Positions 1 through 11,462 of a DNA stretch of 64,000 nt are shown here, piece after piece. The notes under the pieces are model-generated. The model was given only the letters and a program-made list of their open reading frames with translations. It searched no databases and was not told the DNA's origin. Within the stretch, counting starts at the first letter, position 1; every line of letters begins with the position of its first letter. Location: the NCBI GenBank assembly GCA_947625685.1, contig CANQPK010000004.1:1-64000 (forward strand). Reading direction: 5' to 3'. The position numbers were made by a program, and so were the translations under genes. The stretch comes from an uncultured Clostridia bacterium. Its GTDB lineage: Bacteria; Bacillota; Clostridia; TANB77; CAG-508.

Positions 1-159
1 AAATTTTTATTATATTTGCATTATAGCAGAGTATTTTATATTTAGGAAGTACGCACTTTTTTGTAATATAGTTACCTGTAAGTAAGTTTTATTGATTTTA
101 CTTATTTTCAAAGTTATAATTTTTTATCTGAATAACAAATTACTATTTATTTGATTTTG

Positions 160-390
160 GTAATACCTCTTTTATATATTCCTCAATTTCTTTCGTGCAA
201 TTCTTTTATTTCCATCAATAAACACATGGTTCTTAACTACTAAATATAAAAAGTTAGCTGATTTTTCCTCGATACTATTATATATATCTTGTCCAGATTA
301 TAGTAATTAGTTGGTTTATCAGCAAATTCGGAATTTCCGAATTTAGTTAAAGTTTTATTTTTCTTTTCCTTCATAAAAAGCACATCCTTT
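160..390 (-). pseudogene. Degraded Fic/RhuM-like fragment
   Basis: Minus-strand reading contains KNHVFIDGNKRIA (Fic/RhuM-like HxFxDGNKR motif), but frames are broken and no ORF spans it. Confidence 0.4.
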
Positions 391-538
391 TTATGAAATT
401 ATAAATTATTTGTCAATAGCTTGATAAAATAATTTAAATTTTAGCTATATTTTTAAAAACATAAATTGGATTAAAATATAACAAAAGTAAGTGATTGTAG
501 ATACATTCACTTACTCATATCAATTGTAAGTTGCATAA

Positions 539-802
539 TTATTCAAGAAATGTTTTTCCTATTATACATATTATCATAATAAAAATTACTATTCCCATCA
601 TCATTCCAATAAATATAAACATTTCTTTAATTTTTTGCTTTTTTTCTAATTCTATATTTTTTCTTTTTTCTTCCTGTTCTATCTGATATCTCGTTTTTTT
701 AGGTTGTTTATTTGATTTTATATCCATATTCTTGTCTATAAGTTTTTCAATATCAGCTTCTACACTAGCTTCTTTATTTTTTAAATTAAAATTTAATTTC
801 AT
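539..802 (-). CDS. Small hypothetical protein with C-terminal TM helix
   Basis: 87-aa ORF, charged N-terminus and hydrophobic C-terminus. Confidence 0.5.
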   Translation of the reverse strand: MKLNFNLKNKEASVEADIEKLIDKNMDIKSNKQPKKTRYQIEQEEKRKNIELEKKQKIKEMFIFIGMMMGIVIFIMIICIIGKTFLE

Positions 803-823
803 AATATTCGCCTCTACAAATTA

Positions 824-1876
824 CTATTTATCTGATTTCGTATCTATATATTTACTTAAAGTTAATGGCATATTTCTTGGACCTCTAATTGCATTTATTC
901 CAAATTCTTTTAATTTGACAAATGATAGCTTTCCTTCTTCATATCTTCTTATTAAATCCATTTTCATAACTTTTTGCATTTTCAAATTTTCATCTTTGTA
1001 TTCATAAGGAATATTTACCTCTATTACTTTAAATTTATACATAATTGATGAATAAGGTTTTGCAACATATACATAAACAATATCATTTATTTTAATATCT
1101 GTACTTTGTTTCCACATTATTGTACTATTTTCTTTTAATGCTTTTTCTATATCAAAATATTTTGGATTTGCAGGTATTATCCACTCATTTTTAGCATTAT
1201 TTTTATTTGTCACCGTATATGAATAACTTTTCTCAATCAAACTCATTATATTTTCATCTGATACAGTATTATTTAATATAACCGTAATCCAGCTTTTCTT
1301 ATTCATGTGATATGCCGGATAAAATCCATCTTGTTTTAGTAAATATCTTATCTCATCTGACTCTAGTTTTATATTAATTATTTCAATTTCGCCAGTAGAG
1401 TTTATGCCCAATTTACTTTTGTCAATATTCATTATTATGCCATACCATTTTTTACTATCTTTATTTCTAAAAGTAGCAAACCTAGGAAACTTTTCCCATT
1501 CAAATTCTGGCTTATCTCCATACTTTTCCTTTATTGCTTTTGTTATTCTATTTGATTGTTCATACATAAAAGCTTCTCTAGTAAAACAATTGCTTCTAAT
1601 ATCTTTTAATAAATTTTTAAATTCATCTCTAACTTATCCTACAAAAGACCCTGTACTATCTTCTATACGAAAATTAGTATATTCATCTCCAAAAGATAAA
1701 TCATAAACTTTACCTTTAATTCTTCCAGCATTATCTATTTCAATATCTACTCTAAAAGCATTATTCATAATATTCTTTGAATATTTATACAAAGATTTAT
1801 CCTTTTTAAATCCATATTCAGATATTTTATCAAAATTAATCTTTGTTTTTCTAAATAATTCTTCTTCAATGGTCAT
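824..1876 (-). pseudogene. MmcQ/YjbR-like protein with C-terminal EVE/PUA-like region, interrupted by an in-frame TAA
   Basis: ORFs 1634..1876 and 824..1567 are in the same frame; open sequence VRDEFKNLLKDIRSNCFTREAF links them after a single TAA at 1634..1636. Confidence 0.6.
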
Positions 1877-1918
1877 TTTTATTTTCCTTTAAATTTTACT
1901 ATAATATGTGATTTAAGA

Positions 1919-3436
1919 TTAATTATTTACACCATGCTTAATCATAGGAGTGCTTGAATTAATACTACTGAATGTATATCCATTCTTTAATCCATAATCT
2001 ATTATATCGCTAAGAGCATTTAAAGTTTTAGTATTTCCACTAAAATCATGCATTAATACCATATTTGCTCTATTGTGTTTTAATCCTTTAGTTACATTAT
2101 TATATACTGCTTGTGATGTTTTTACATCTCCAGCATCACCAGAAGAAACATTCCAATCAAAATATTTATATCCTCTTGCTACTACTTCTTTAGTAAGTAC
2201 TGTCATAATTCCTTTGCAGTAGTTTCTACTTACTGTATTAGAGCTTCCTCCTGGAAATCTTGTATATATAGTATCATATCCTGTAGATTTTTTTATTTTA
2301 TCTCTAAGTTTTGTAATATTATTCATATAAGCATCTACTGATGTATATATTTCTGAATATGTGTGAGAATATCCATGAATTCCAACTGTATGTCCCTCAT
2401 TTATTTCTCTCTTTACAAGTTTTTCATTTGCTGCACTATAATTTAATATAAAGAAAGTCGCTTTTACACCTTTTGCTTTTAAAATATCTAGAATTTTTGG
2501 TGTAATACTTGAAGAAGGTCCATCATCAAATGTTAAATATATAACTCCTGTTTCACTGCTTGGATTTGTATTTGGTGTTACACTAGGTTTACTTTCATCA
2601 TAAACAACTATTGTTCTAGTCTTTTTAGCTTCATTTTCACTACTGTCTTTGACTGTATAAGTAATTTTATACTTTCCTTCTTTAGAAGTATCTACTTTTC
2701 CGCTAGTTTTAATTGCATCTGTTAATTCTCCATCAATTTCGTCATTAGCAGTTGCCCCTTGTTCTGTATATTTATCATTTAATTTAATATAAATTGTAGA
2801 ATCTCCTTTTAATTTTATTACAGGTGCTACTTCATCTATTAATTCTACTGTTCTTTCTGCAGTTGATACATTATGAGAACTATCTTCTACTGTATAGATT
2901 AGTTTATATTCTTTTTCATTAACCTCTTCCTTAGTAACTGTAACGTTATCATACAAATCCTCGTCAGAATTATCTGTAACTGCATATCCTGCTTCCTCAT
3001 ATTCTTTATTGTATGATATTTTTTCTATTTCGTTTCCCTCTAATGTAATAACTGGTGCAGTAGTATCTACTATCTCAATTGTCTGTTCTTTAGTATAATT
3101 GCCAAATAAAGTAGGAATTACATATTCTACTTTATAATTTCCAACCTTATTAAAATCTACTTCTCCATTAATTTGAACTTTATCACTTACATTAAGAAAA
3201 TGATAGTATGCTTGTACTATATCTAAATTTTCATGAGTTTTTACTTCGTAACTAATACTATCTGTTACGCTTACAATAGGTTTTTCTAATGCAAAAGTTA
3301 TTCCAAGTGCTAAAGCAAAAATGGCTGAAACTATTATAATATATTTTTTTAATCCACTAAGTTTTTTTACTTTATAAAGTATTATTAAAGTAGTTATAAT
3401 TAATACATAAAAAATTAATTCAAATAAATACCACAT
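1919..3436 (-). CDS. Polysaccharide deacetylase (NodB) with N-terminal TM and Ig-like repeats
   Basis: VIYLTFDDGPSSSITPKILDIL, HTVGIHGYSH, FPGGSSN motifs; repeated APVI.L.G Ig-like modules. Confidence 0.85.
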   Translation of the reverse strand: MWYLFELIFYVLIITTLIILYKVKKLSGLKKYIIIVSAIFALALGITFALEKPIVSVTDSISYEVKTHENLDIVQAYYHFLNVSDKVQINGEVDFNKVGNYKVEYVIPTLFGNYTKEQTIEIVDTTAPVITLEGNEIEKISYNKEYEEAGYAVTDNSDEDLYDNVTVTKEEVNEKEYKLIYTVEDSSHNVSTAERTVELIDEVAPVIKLKGDSTIYIKLNDKYTEQGATANDEIDGELTDAIKTSGKVDTSKEGKYKITYTVKDSSENEAKKTRTIVVYDESKPSVTPNTNPSSETGVIYLTFDDGPSSSITPKILDILKAKGVKATFFILNYSAANEKLVKREINEGHTVGIHGYSHTYSEIYTSVDAYMNNITKLRDKIKKSTGYDTIYTRFPGGSSNTVSRNYCKGIMTVLTKEVVARGYKYFDWNVSSGDAGDVKTSQAVYNNVTKGLKHNRANMVLMHDFSGNTKTLNALSDIIDYGLKNGYTFSSINSSTPMIKHGVNN

Positions 3437-3478
3437 TTTTTATTGCCCCTTTTAATGATTTACTGATACATCTATTTT

Positions 3479-4544
3479 TTATTTTAATTCATTTGTCATT
3501 TTTATAATTTCTTCTTTCAGGGTTTTAATTATTTCTTGTTGTTTTACTTTTTTTATAATCTTCCCTTTCTTAAATAATAGCCCTTCATCAATTCCCCCTG
3601 CAATTCCTATGTCAGCATTTTTTGCTTCTCCTGGTCCATTTACTGCACATCCCATTACTGCAACTGTAATATTTTTATCTATCCCTTGCAAAAACTCTTC
3701 TACTTCTTTTGCAATTGGGATCAAATCTATTTGAGTTCTTCCGCAAGTAGGACAAGCAATTAGTTTAGGAGATTTATTATATAAATTGCAATCTTTTAAT
3801 ATTTCTTTTGCAACCTTTATTTCTTCTACTGGATTATCTGACAAAGATACCCTCATTGTATCTCCTATTCCTTGCCTTAGCAAAGTTCCAAGCCCTATAC
3901 TTGATTTTATCGTTCCACTAAATGCTGTTCCCGCTTCTGTAATTCCTAAATGCAAAGGATAATCAAATGCTTTGCTTGCTTCTTCATAGGCTGCTATACA
4001 TAAGTCTAAATCTGATGCTTTCAGTGAAAGACAAATATCATAAAAATTCAATTTTTCTAATATTTCTATATGCCTTCTTGCACTCTCAATCATTCCTTTG
4101 GCAGTTGGTTTGCCATCTACTAATAAATCTTTTTCGAGTGATCCACCATTTACACCTATTCGTATTGGTATTTTATGCATTTTGCAAGCTTCTACAACTT
4201 TTTTCACTCGATCTTCTTGTCCAATATTTCCTGGATTTATGCGAATCTTATCTACACCACTTTCAATTGCTTCTAATGCTATTCTATAGTCAAAATGTAT
4301 ATCTGCAACAATTGGAATATGTATTTTTTTCTTTATTCCTTTTATTGCCTTTGCATCTTCTATATCTAGCGAGGCAACCCTTACCATTTCACATCCTGCG
4401 TTTTCTAATTCTAGTATTTGACTTACTGTCGCTCCGTATGTCTTTTGTCTTTGTGTTTGTCATAGATTGTATCACTACTTTATCTTGTCCACCTATTTGT
4501 AAATCTTTTACCATTATTTTTCTAGTTTCAGTTCTTTTATTCAT
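3479..4544 (-). CDS. ispG: 4-hydroxy-3-methylbut-2-en-1-yl diphosphate synthase, with +1 shift at CGG 4434..4436
   Basis: [11 protein letters not shown]...[14 protein letters not shown] then (skip C) [30 protein letters not shown] upstream of the ATG at 4544. Confidence 0.9.
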
Positions 4545-4560
4545 ATAATAAATATTCTCC

Positions 4561-6075
4561 TTATTTTTCTTGTTCATCTGATATTACATCTTTATTTTGT
4601 TCTTCCTTATCTTTTGTTTGTTGTAATATGCTATCGCAGACTGCTTCTAGAATTATAGGAGTTGCTATTTCATCTTTACTATACAAAGTTTTATTTTTTG
4701 CAGCAATATCTGATTCTATAGCTTTTATATCAATATTTGTTGTATCTATATTATCTGGCATAAAATCATCCAGTTCTTTTATATATCCTAATTGCGTTCC
4801 TTCTAAACTTTCTAGCATTTCTTGATACTCTTGAGGTATCTTAATGCCTTCAGCTGATAGACGCTCAAATAATATAGGTAATCCTTTCATATTATCTCCA
4901 AATGCTGAACCGATTACAGTATCTATAGTTGGATAGCAATTACTAAAATTGCTTAATTGTTCTATTATATCTCTTTTTTGCTCTTTATTAGAAATTAGTC
5001 CATTTCTTTTTATTAATCCTAATATAGAGACTGTTTTATTTATAGCTTCTAGCATTTTTTCATTTGATGAATATTCAGTATATGAATGAGCTGCAAAGGT
5101 AAGTCCTTCTTTTGTCATTATATCTTTGTATTGTTCGTCTGATTTAGAATCTGACCAAGACCACATTCCCACATCTTCATACTTGTATCCTAAATTTGAA
5201 ACTAAAGTATCTGCATATCCTGTTACATTTGGTCCATCATACTCTATGATACTTGCTTCTGGACAAGCTTTTCTTGCTTTTTCCATTTCTCCTTTTGGAC
5301 ATAATATCCAACTGCCACTTGATAAGTCTACTCCGCCTTTTGTAAATGTATCTGATGCCGCCGCCTCTTTTATCTGCGATCTTGGTATGTCGTCGAAAGG
5401 AACTAAAATTGCGTATTTGCAATCATCCCATTGTCCATAGGCATGTGATGATACTTCTCCATTTACTGAAAAATGAACAGTATCTCTTTCTACTTCATAA
5501 GAATATGTATATTCTTCTCCATTTAAAGTAACTTTGTCTGTTCTTGTAGCCTGTGCTTCCTTTGTTGATTGAAGTTTTGAATCTTTAGGAAGGTAATTTC
5601 CCTTGTGCACCAAAATAAAGTCTTGGGTTCCTTGATAATCTTCAGATCTTTGAATTATATGCTTGTCCTCTTCTCTTAGTACAACTTCTGCACCATTACT
5701 TTTTAAAAATTCAATTGCACTTTGAAAATCAAACCCCATATCTTCTAATGTTCTCTTTTTTAATTCCTTTGTATAACCTTCTAATGCAAATTGTTTGATT
5801 CCTCTATCTTTTTGTTTTTTCAATAATTCAACTTTAAGGTTTCCTAGTAAACTTTCTTGGTTGCTTTCTTCTATTTTTTGATTAAAATATTCTTTATATG
5901 CTCTTCTTTGTGTAATATGCTTTTGTATCCAGCTAAACTGTCTATATGGTATTAATTGTTTTTTACTTTCTAATTCTTCTATTTGTTTTTGTAAAGTTTC
6001 TAATTCTTCTTCTGTTGGTATTTGTAATTCTTCTTCTTTTTCTTTTATTTTTATCTCTTTTATTTCTCTTAGCAT
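4561..6075 (-). CDS. Hypothetical protein, coiled-coil N-terminus
   Basis: 504-aa ORF. Confidence 0.6.
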   Translation of the reverse strand: MLREIKEIKIKEKEEELQIPTEEELETLQKQIEELESKKQLIPYRQFSWIQKHITQRRAYKEYFNQKIEESNQESLLGNLKVELLKKQKDRGIKQFALEGYTKELKKRTLEDMGFDFQSAIEFLKSNGAEVVLREEDKHIIQRSEDYQGTQDFILVHKGNYLPKDSKLQSTKEAQATRTDKVTLNGEEYTYSYEVERDTVHFSVNGEVSSHAYGQWDDCKYAILVPFDDIPRSQIKEAAASDTFTKGGVDLSSGSWILCPKGEMEKARKACPEASIIEYDGPNVTGYADTLVSNLGYKYEDVGMWSWSDSKSDEQYKDIMTKEGLTFAAHSYTEYSSNEKMLEAINKTVSILGLIKRNGLISNKEQKRDIIEQLSNFSNCYPTIDTVIGSAFGDNMKGLPILFERLSAEGIKIPQEYQEMLESLEGTQLGYIKELDDFMPDNIDTTNIDIKAIESDIAAKNKTLYSKDEIATPIILEAVCDSILQQTKDKEEQNKDVISDEQEK

Positions 6076-6078
6076 TTT

Positions 6079-6510
6079 TTACTCCTTCATCATACATTTT
6101 ACATTAATGTTATATATTCCTTCTTTTCCTAATGGTTTTTTTATTAAAATTCCATATTTTTCATAACACTTAATATCTTCATGTTCATATTGTATAATGC
6201 TTTCATATATTTTTCCTAAGATGTAGTTTTCATCTGTAAACTTTAATTCCTTATATGGATTCTCTGTGTCTTCCAGAGGAGCTATATCTTTAATTTTAGG
6301 TATCTCATTTGAGTTTGTGTTTTGCTTTTTTATATATACTTTAAAGAATATATCGTAAAACTGTGGTACGTAAAATGTAATAGATATCTCGTCTTCTGAT
6401 ATTTTCTGTTCTTCAATATAATACCTATTTTTACATACTGTTTTTGCAAAATCATCAAATGCCTCTTTTAAAATATTTAATAACTTTTCTTCTTTTGAAT
6501 CTTCTTTCAT
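6079..6510 (-). CDS. Hypothetical protein
   Basis: 143-aa ORF immediately downstream of an A/G-rich leader. Confidence 0.5.
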   Translation of the reverse strand: MKEDSKEEKLLNILKEAFDDFAKTVCKNRYYIEEQKISEDEISITFYVPQFYDIFFKVYIKKQNTNSNEIPKIKDIAPLEDTENPYKELKFTDENYILGKIYESIIQYEHEDIKCYEKYGILIKKPLGKEGIYNINVKCMMKE

Positions 6511-6538
6511 TTTTTCCTTTTCTATAAATTTATTTTAT

Positions 6539-8528
6539 TTATTTAATTTCCCAATTCATAGCCTTCCAAAGTACTCTATAAAAATCATTTTCAAGCATAA
6601 GTTTTGATATTTGATATTTATTGTATATCATTGAATTAATTCTTTCAACATATTCATCTATATTAAAATCTTCACCTAATTCTTTTGACGGTTCAAATTT
6701 TTTTGTTATACTTGAATATTTACCGCTCTTCTGTTATGAAACTTCTATTTGAATATATAATAAGTGGAGAAGCTGTTGAAAGTAAATCTCTTCCCATAAG
6801 AAGTCTTGAATCAAACTCTACTCCAAATAAATTTAACATAGTAGGTAATAAGTCTAAACTGCTTGATAATTTATCGACCTTCACAGGTTCTTTCATTTCA
6901 CTATTCCAGATTAAGGCAGTAGAGTGATGTTTTTCAAATGTATCATCTCTTTCATAATCTGATAATTCGTTTATCTCATCTAAGTTCAATCCGTAAGGAT
7001 AATGGTCTCCACTAATTAAAATAACTGTATTTTCTAGCTCGCCTGCCTCTTTCAATCTCTCAATTAAAAGTTCTACTGCCCTATCTAATTCTAATTGTGC
7101 TGCTAGATACCCTTTTGCTCTTGTTGAATATTTTAGATCCTTAACAATATCCCAATTTTTTCTTACAATCGTATTTCCCGTAGGTGTATACTCTAAGTGA
7201 CCACTTACAGTCATATAGTATGTGATAAATTTACTGCCATTTTCTTTTAGATAATCCTTTGTTGTAACATCTATCATATCTATATCACTGCTTGGCCAGT
7301 TCTTTAAATTCATCCTTTTTTCTAGTCCCGTACCTTTTGCTAAATATGAATTATATCCCATAGCTTTCATGTATTTATCTCTACTATAGTATGTAGCCGT
7401 ATGGTCGTGATATGCCTGTGAAGAATATCCTTGCCCTTCAAATATATTAGCATAAGAATATGGCATATAATTTCCATCTAATACTTTTAAGCTCCATACT
7501 CCTTCTTTTGGAATCAAAGATGTGTCTGTCATATATTCTCCGTCTGCTGTACTTACTGGAAATAGAGGTGTATAGAAATTATCAAATTGGAATCCTTCTG
7601 AATATAGTTTGTATAGAGTTGGCGTAATTTCTTCATCAATTGCTAAATCCGTAAATGCTTCTGCAACAAATACAACTAAATTTTTTCCTTCAAACATTCC
7701 TGTATATTCATTTTTGTTACTTGGAGATGCAGTTTTCATATATTCATATATTGTTTTTATTTTACTGTTCTTTTCATTTTGTATTAAATTATCCCAATTA
7801 ATATCTAATTCATTGTATTCTACCTTTTCTTCTAGTTTAGGATTTTCATTTCCAAAGTCACTATCTTCTACATCTAAATTCATGACTTCTGATATATTTT
7901 CTTCAAATCCAAATAATAATCTTTGCAAATCTAGTCTCATTGTAGTCATTATTCCCATTTTGTTTGCTGAAAGTGTTGGTGAATTTACATTATAATATAA
8001 GTTTTTGTTTGAATATAAATCAGATGAATTTGAAAATGTTAAACATGTCAAGCCTATTATTTGTGCTAATATAGCAATACAAGATGCAATCAATCTTTCT
8101 TTTATCTCTATTTTTTCAAAATCTAATATTCTAAATTTGTGAAGTATAATTAATGCTATTAGTGGAAGTATCATAAGTAAAATTATATACCAGTTATTTA
8201 ATGCCACTTCAAATATTGTTTTTGAAAATTGCCATATTTGTCCCATTGCATTCGTTGCTGAGTAGAAAGATATTATCGCCTGATATATTCTATAATAAAT
8301 TAATTGTGCTATAAATATTGAAATAATTAGTATTGTAGCCAAGTATGTTGCAAATATATTCCATTTTCTTCCTATTGTACTTATTAGATATAAAACTACT
8401 GCTATCGGAGTAGAAAATAATATTACATAACCTATATTTGAAATTGTCCCAAATATGCTTGCTGAAAATATTATTTCTTCATAAACTATTAATAATATTA
8501 AAAATAATAAGCTTTTCCACTTTTTCAT
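6539..8528 (-). CDS. LTA synthase-like sulfatase-family membrane protein, with +1 shift at CGG 6723..6725
   Basis: Sulfatase fold motifs (NLVVFVAEAF, VILISGDHYPYG); after the shift the protein continues GKYSSITKKFEPSKELGEDFNIDEYVERINSMIYNKYQISKLMLENDFYRVLWKAMNWEIK. Confidence 0.85.
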
Positions 8529-8576
8529 TTTATTTTCCCTCTTATTACTATATATGCTTTATAGCTATTTTATTAT

Positions 8577-9464
8577 TTAAACTTCTATTAATTCATATTC
8601 TTTATTTCCGATTCCCAAATCATATGCTGCATCTATTGTATGGGTTCCTTGTCTTGAGTTTATTCTTTCTAATAAATGATCTTTTCCTGGATCATCTGAT
8701 TTTTTTACTAAATCTATACAAGCTTGATCTATTGCAACTGGGTCTAAAGAAGCTAATATTCCGATATCTTTCATGCAAGGGTCTTCTGCTACATTGCAAC
8801 AGTCACAGTCTACTGACATATTGCACATAACATTAATATATGCTATGTTCTCTCCGAAAAATTTTACAACTGATGAAGCAGCATCAGCCATTGATTCTAG
8901 GAATTTTATTTGATCAGTTCTAAACATATCTTCATAAGATCCGTTCTCTGCTCCTGCACAGTGAATATATCTTTTTCCTTTACCTGAAGCAACACCTATT
9001 GATAATTGTTTTAGTGCTCCTCCATATCCTCCCATTGGATGACCTTTAAAATGTGAAAGAACTAACATCGAATCATAATTTTTTAAATTTTTACCAACAT
9101 AATTTTTCTTAATGACTTTTCCATCTGGTATTTCTAAAATATCATCTGGTCCCTCTCCATCCATAATATCTACTGTAAAATATTTAGACCATTCATGACT
9201 TTCCATTAATTTTATATGCTTTTCTGTTGTATCTCTTGCTCCATCATATGCAGTATTACACTCAACTACTGTTCCATTAAGGTACTCTACCATAGGTTTT
9301 ACAAATTGAGGACGAAGATAGTTTTGATTTCCCTCTTCTCCAGAATGAAGCTTAATAGCAACTTTTCCTGGTAAATTTTTATTTAGCATTTTAAACATTT
9401 TTACTACACTTTCAGGTGTAAGATCTTTTGTAAAATATACTTTAGATTTTGACATACATATCAA
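8577..9464 (-). CDS. DUF362 domain protein
   Basis: KVAIKLHSGEEGNQNYLRP, LSHFKGHPMGGYGGALKQLSIG. Confidence 0.75.
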   Translation of the reverse strand: MICMSKSKVYFTKDLTPESVVKMFKMLNKNLPGKVAIKLHSGEEGNQNYLRPQFVKPMVEYLNGTVVECNTAYDGARDTTEKHIKLMESHEWSKYFTVDIMDGEGPDDILEIPDGKVIKKNYVGKNLKNYDSMLVLSHFKGHPMGGYGGALKQLSIGVASGKGKRYIHCAGAENGSYEDMFRTDQIKFLESMADAASSVVKFFGENIAYINVMCNMSVDCDCCNVAEDPCMKDIGILASLDPVAIDQACIDLVKKSDDPGKDHLLERINSRQGTHTIDAAYDLGIGNKEYELIEV

Positions 9465-9556
9465 TCCTTTCTATTTAATTAAATATCCTATTATCTCTAT
9501 ATATAATATACATTTATAAACTAATTTAGTCAAGTATTTTTGAGATTTTGTAAACT

Positions 9557-9586
9557 AAAAAGGCAATAAATATTTATTGCCTTTTT
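9557..9586. terminator. Bidirectional intrinsic terminator
   Basis: aaaaaggcaataaatatttattgccttttt palindrome. Confidence 0.75.
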
Positions 9587-9591
9587 AATTA

Positions 9592-10342
9592 TTATATTTT
9601 AATAATGTCTTCCATCTTTTTATGTACTTGCTCTTTTAGATTACTTGCTTTTTGTCTTTTATCTAAATTACTTTTTTCTGCCATAATAGGTTCCAAAATA
9701 ACTACTGTAACATCTTTTTTATTTTTTATTAGTTTTCTAATACCTTTTGGTTCTCTAAGTTTTAATACTATTGGAACTATTGGCACATCATTTTCTACTG
9801 CAAAATTAAATGCACCATATTTAAAATTTCTTATTTTTTCATAATATGGCCATAAAGCTGCTTCAGGGTAAAAATGGACAATATTTCCTGATTTTACTAT
9901 TCTTTCTATTGCTTTTGCAAAATTTTTCTTGTTACTTAAGCCAGTTGGTATTGGAATTGCTCTTAACAATTTTATTAATTTCCTTACAAATGGGATTTTA
10001 AAGCTTCCTTCCCTTGTTGTATAATATATTTTTTTAAATCCACAAGATAAACCTACCATAGCACAATCCAAGATTAATATATGATTTGATACAGTTATTG
10101 CACCGTGTTTTTAGGTTCTTTATATTTTCTCTTCCCTCTATCTTTAAACCATATACTATCTTTGTCAATATTTTTAAAATAGGAAATGCAATTCCATAAT
10201 ATAGTAAATTAGAAAAAAGCGAAAATAACATTCCATCTTCTACATATTTATAGTTTTCATCTATATTAAATTCTAATGGTTCCCATAGTTTGATTACATC
10301 TTCATTTTCTTCTACCATGCTTTCTTCATCAAGCACTTTCAT
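9592..10342 (-). CDS. 1-acyl-glycerol-3-phosphate acyltransferase-like protein, with +1 shift at CGG 10103..10105
   Basis: GRENIKNLKT then (skip C) GAITVSNHILILDCAMVGL; YPEAALWPYYEKIRNFKYGAFNFA downstream. Confidence 0.85.
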
Positions 10343-11462
10343 AATTTCCCCTTTGTTTATTACATTCTTTTATAATTTTATTTGATATATCATCACAAAC
10401 ATTTTTATTCATATATTTTATTTGATTAGCAATTATTTCCTCTTGCAGTTTTGGATTTCTTAATAATTCTTTTGTATTTTTTACCACTTCTTTTATTGTT
10501 TCGCTTTTTATAGCCATTCCTCTTTCATTAAAAAAATTTGCATTATAATTTTCACATCCTGGTATTGGCATTGTATGAATAAATGGTTTATTCAAAATTG
10601 CTATTTCTGTTGTTGTAAGTCCTCCAGGTTTACTAAGAATAATTTCACTTGCTTTCATATATTCACTTAAATCTTTAGTAAATGGAATACTAATTATTCT
10701 ATCATTATTCTTATATGTATCTTGTAAATTCTCCAATAGTTTTTTGTTATGACCACATGAAACTATAAATGTAACATCTTTAATCTTTCCTAACAATTTT
10801 TTTACCATTTTAGTTACATTTCCAAATCCCATGCTTCCTGTTAATATCAATACATATTTTTTATTTTCATCTAAGTTTAATTCTTTTTTGCATTCTTCTT
10901 TATCATATTCTTGTCTATATGCTTTTGCAACTGGTATTCCATAAGGTAGTATCTTATTTTTATCTATCCCTCTATTTGCAAAATCTTTCTTTAAATCTTT
11001 ATTTGGTATTACAAAATAGTCTGGATTTGTTTCTTCCCAAAACGGAATACTTACATAGTCTGTACCAATAGCAATAAAATGAATTGGATGTTTCTTTTTT
11101 ATAGATGTTAGTGCCTCAGCTGCAAAAAGATGTGTTGTTACTATATAATCATATCCATTATCTACAATATATTTATATAGTCTTTCTTTATTTAAGCTAT
11201 TTAGCCCATATATTGGTGATTTCCATTTAGTTTTTTGATATAATTCTCCTAAATGATAAACTGCTTTAAAAACTTTCCCGTTTCGTTTTGTAGATTTTAT
11301 ATATAAACCATTAACCTGATTTTTTAACCTTGTATTTATAATACTTAAGTATTCAACAAAATCTGCTTGTATGCCTTTATCTTCTAAATCTTCTTTCACT
11401 GCTAAAGCTGCAGAATTGTGTCCTCCTCCTGTTCCACAAGATAATATTAATATTTTACTCAT
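10329..11462 (-). CDS. MGDG-synthase/MurG-type glycosyltransferase (diacylglycerol glucosyltransferase-like)
   Basis: MSKILILSCGTGGGHNSAALAV, SKPGGLTTTEIAILNKPFI. Confidence 0.8.
   Translation of the reverse strand: MSKILILSCGTGGGHNSAALAVKEDLEDKGIQADFVEYLSIINTRLKNQVNGLYIKSTKRNGKVFKAVYHLGELYQKTKWKSPIYGLNSLNKERLYKYIVDNGYDYIVTTHLFAAEALTSIKKKHPIHFIAIGTDYVSIPFWEETNPDYFVIPNKDLKKDFANRGIDKNKILPYGIPVAKAYRQEYDKEECKKELNLDENKKYVLILTGSMGFGNVTKMVKKLLGKIKDVTFIVSCGHNKKLLENLQDTYKNNDRIISIPFTKDLSEYMKASEIILSKPGGLTTTEIAILNKPFIHTMPIPGCENYNANFFNERGMAIKSETIKEVVKNTKELLRNPKLQEEIIANQIKYMNKNVCDDISNKIIKECNKQRGNYESA

Noticed and set aside
732-1007. Many long + strand ORFs antisense to minus-strand genes (732..1007, 3967..4548, 36696..37319 and others)
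   Set aside because: Leu/Phe/Ile/Ser-rich mirror translations of AT-rich coding sequence, without ribosome sites or recognisable motifs.
5237-5422. Minus-strand ORF 5237..5422 inside the 504-aa gene, and ORFs 26348..26533, 29319..29522, 31572..31757, 44849..45124
   Set aside because: Out-of-frame overlaps wholly inside better supported genes, or (29319..29522) overlapping most of the clpB N-terminus.
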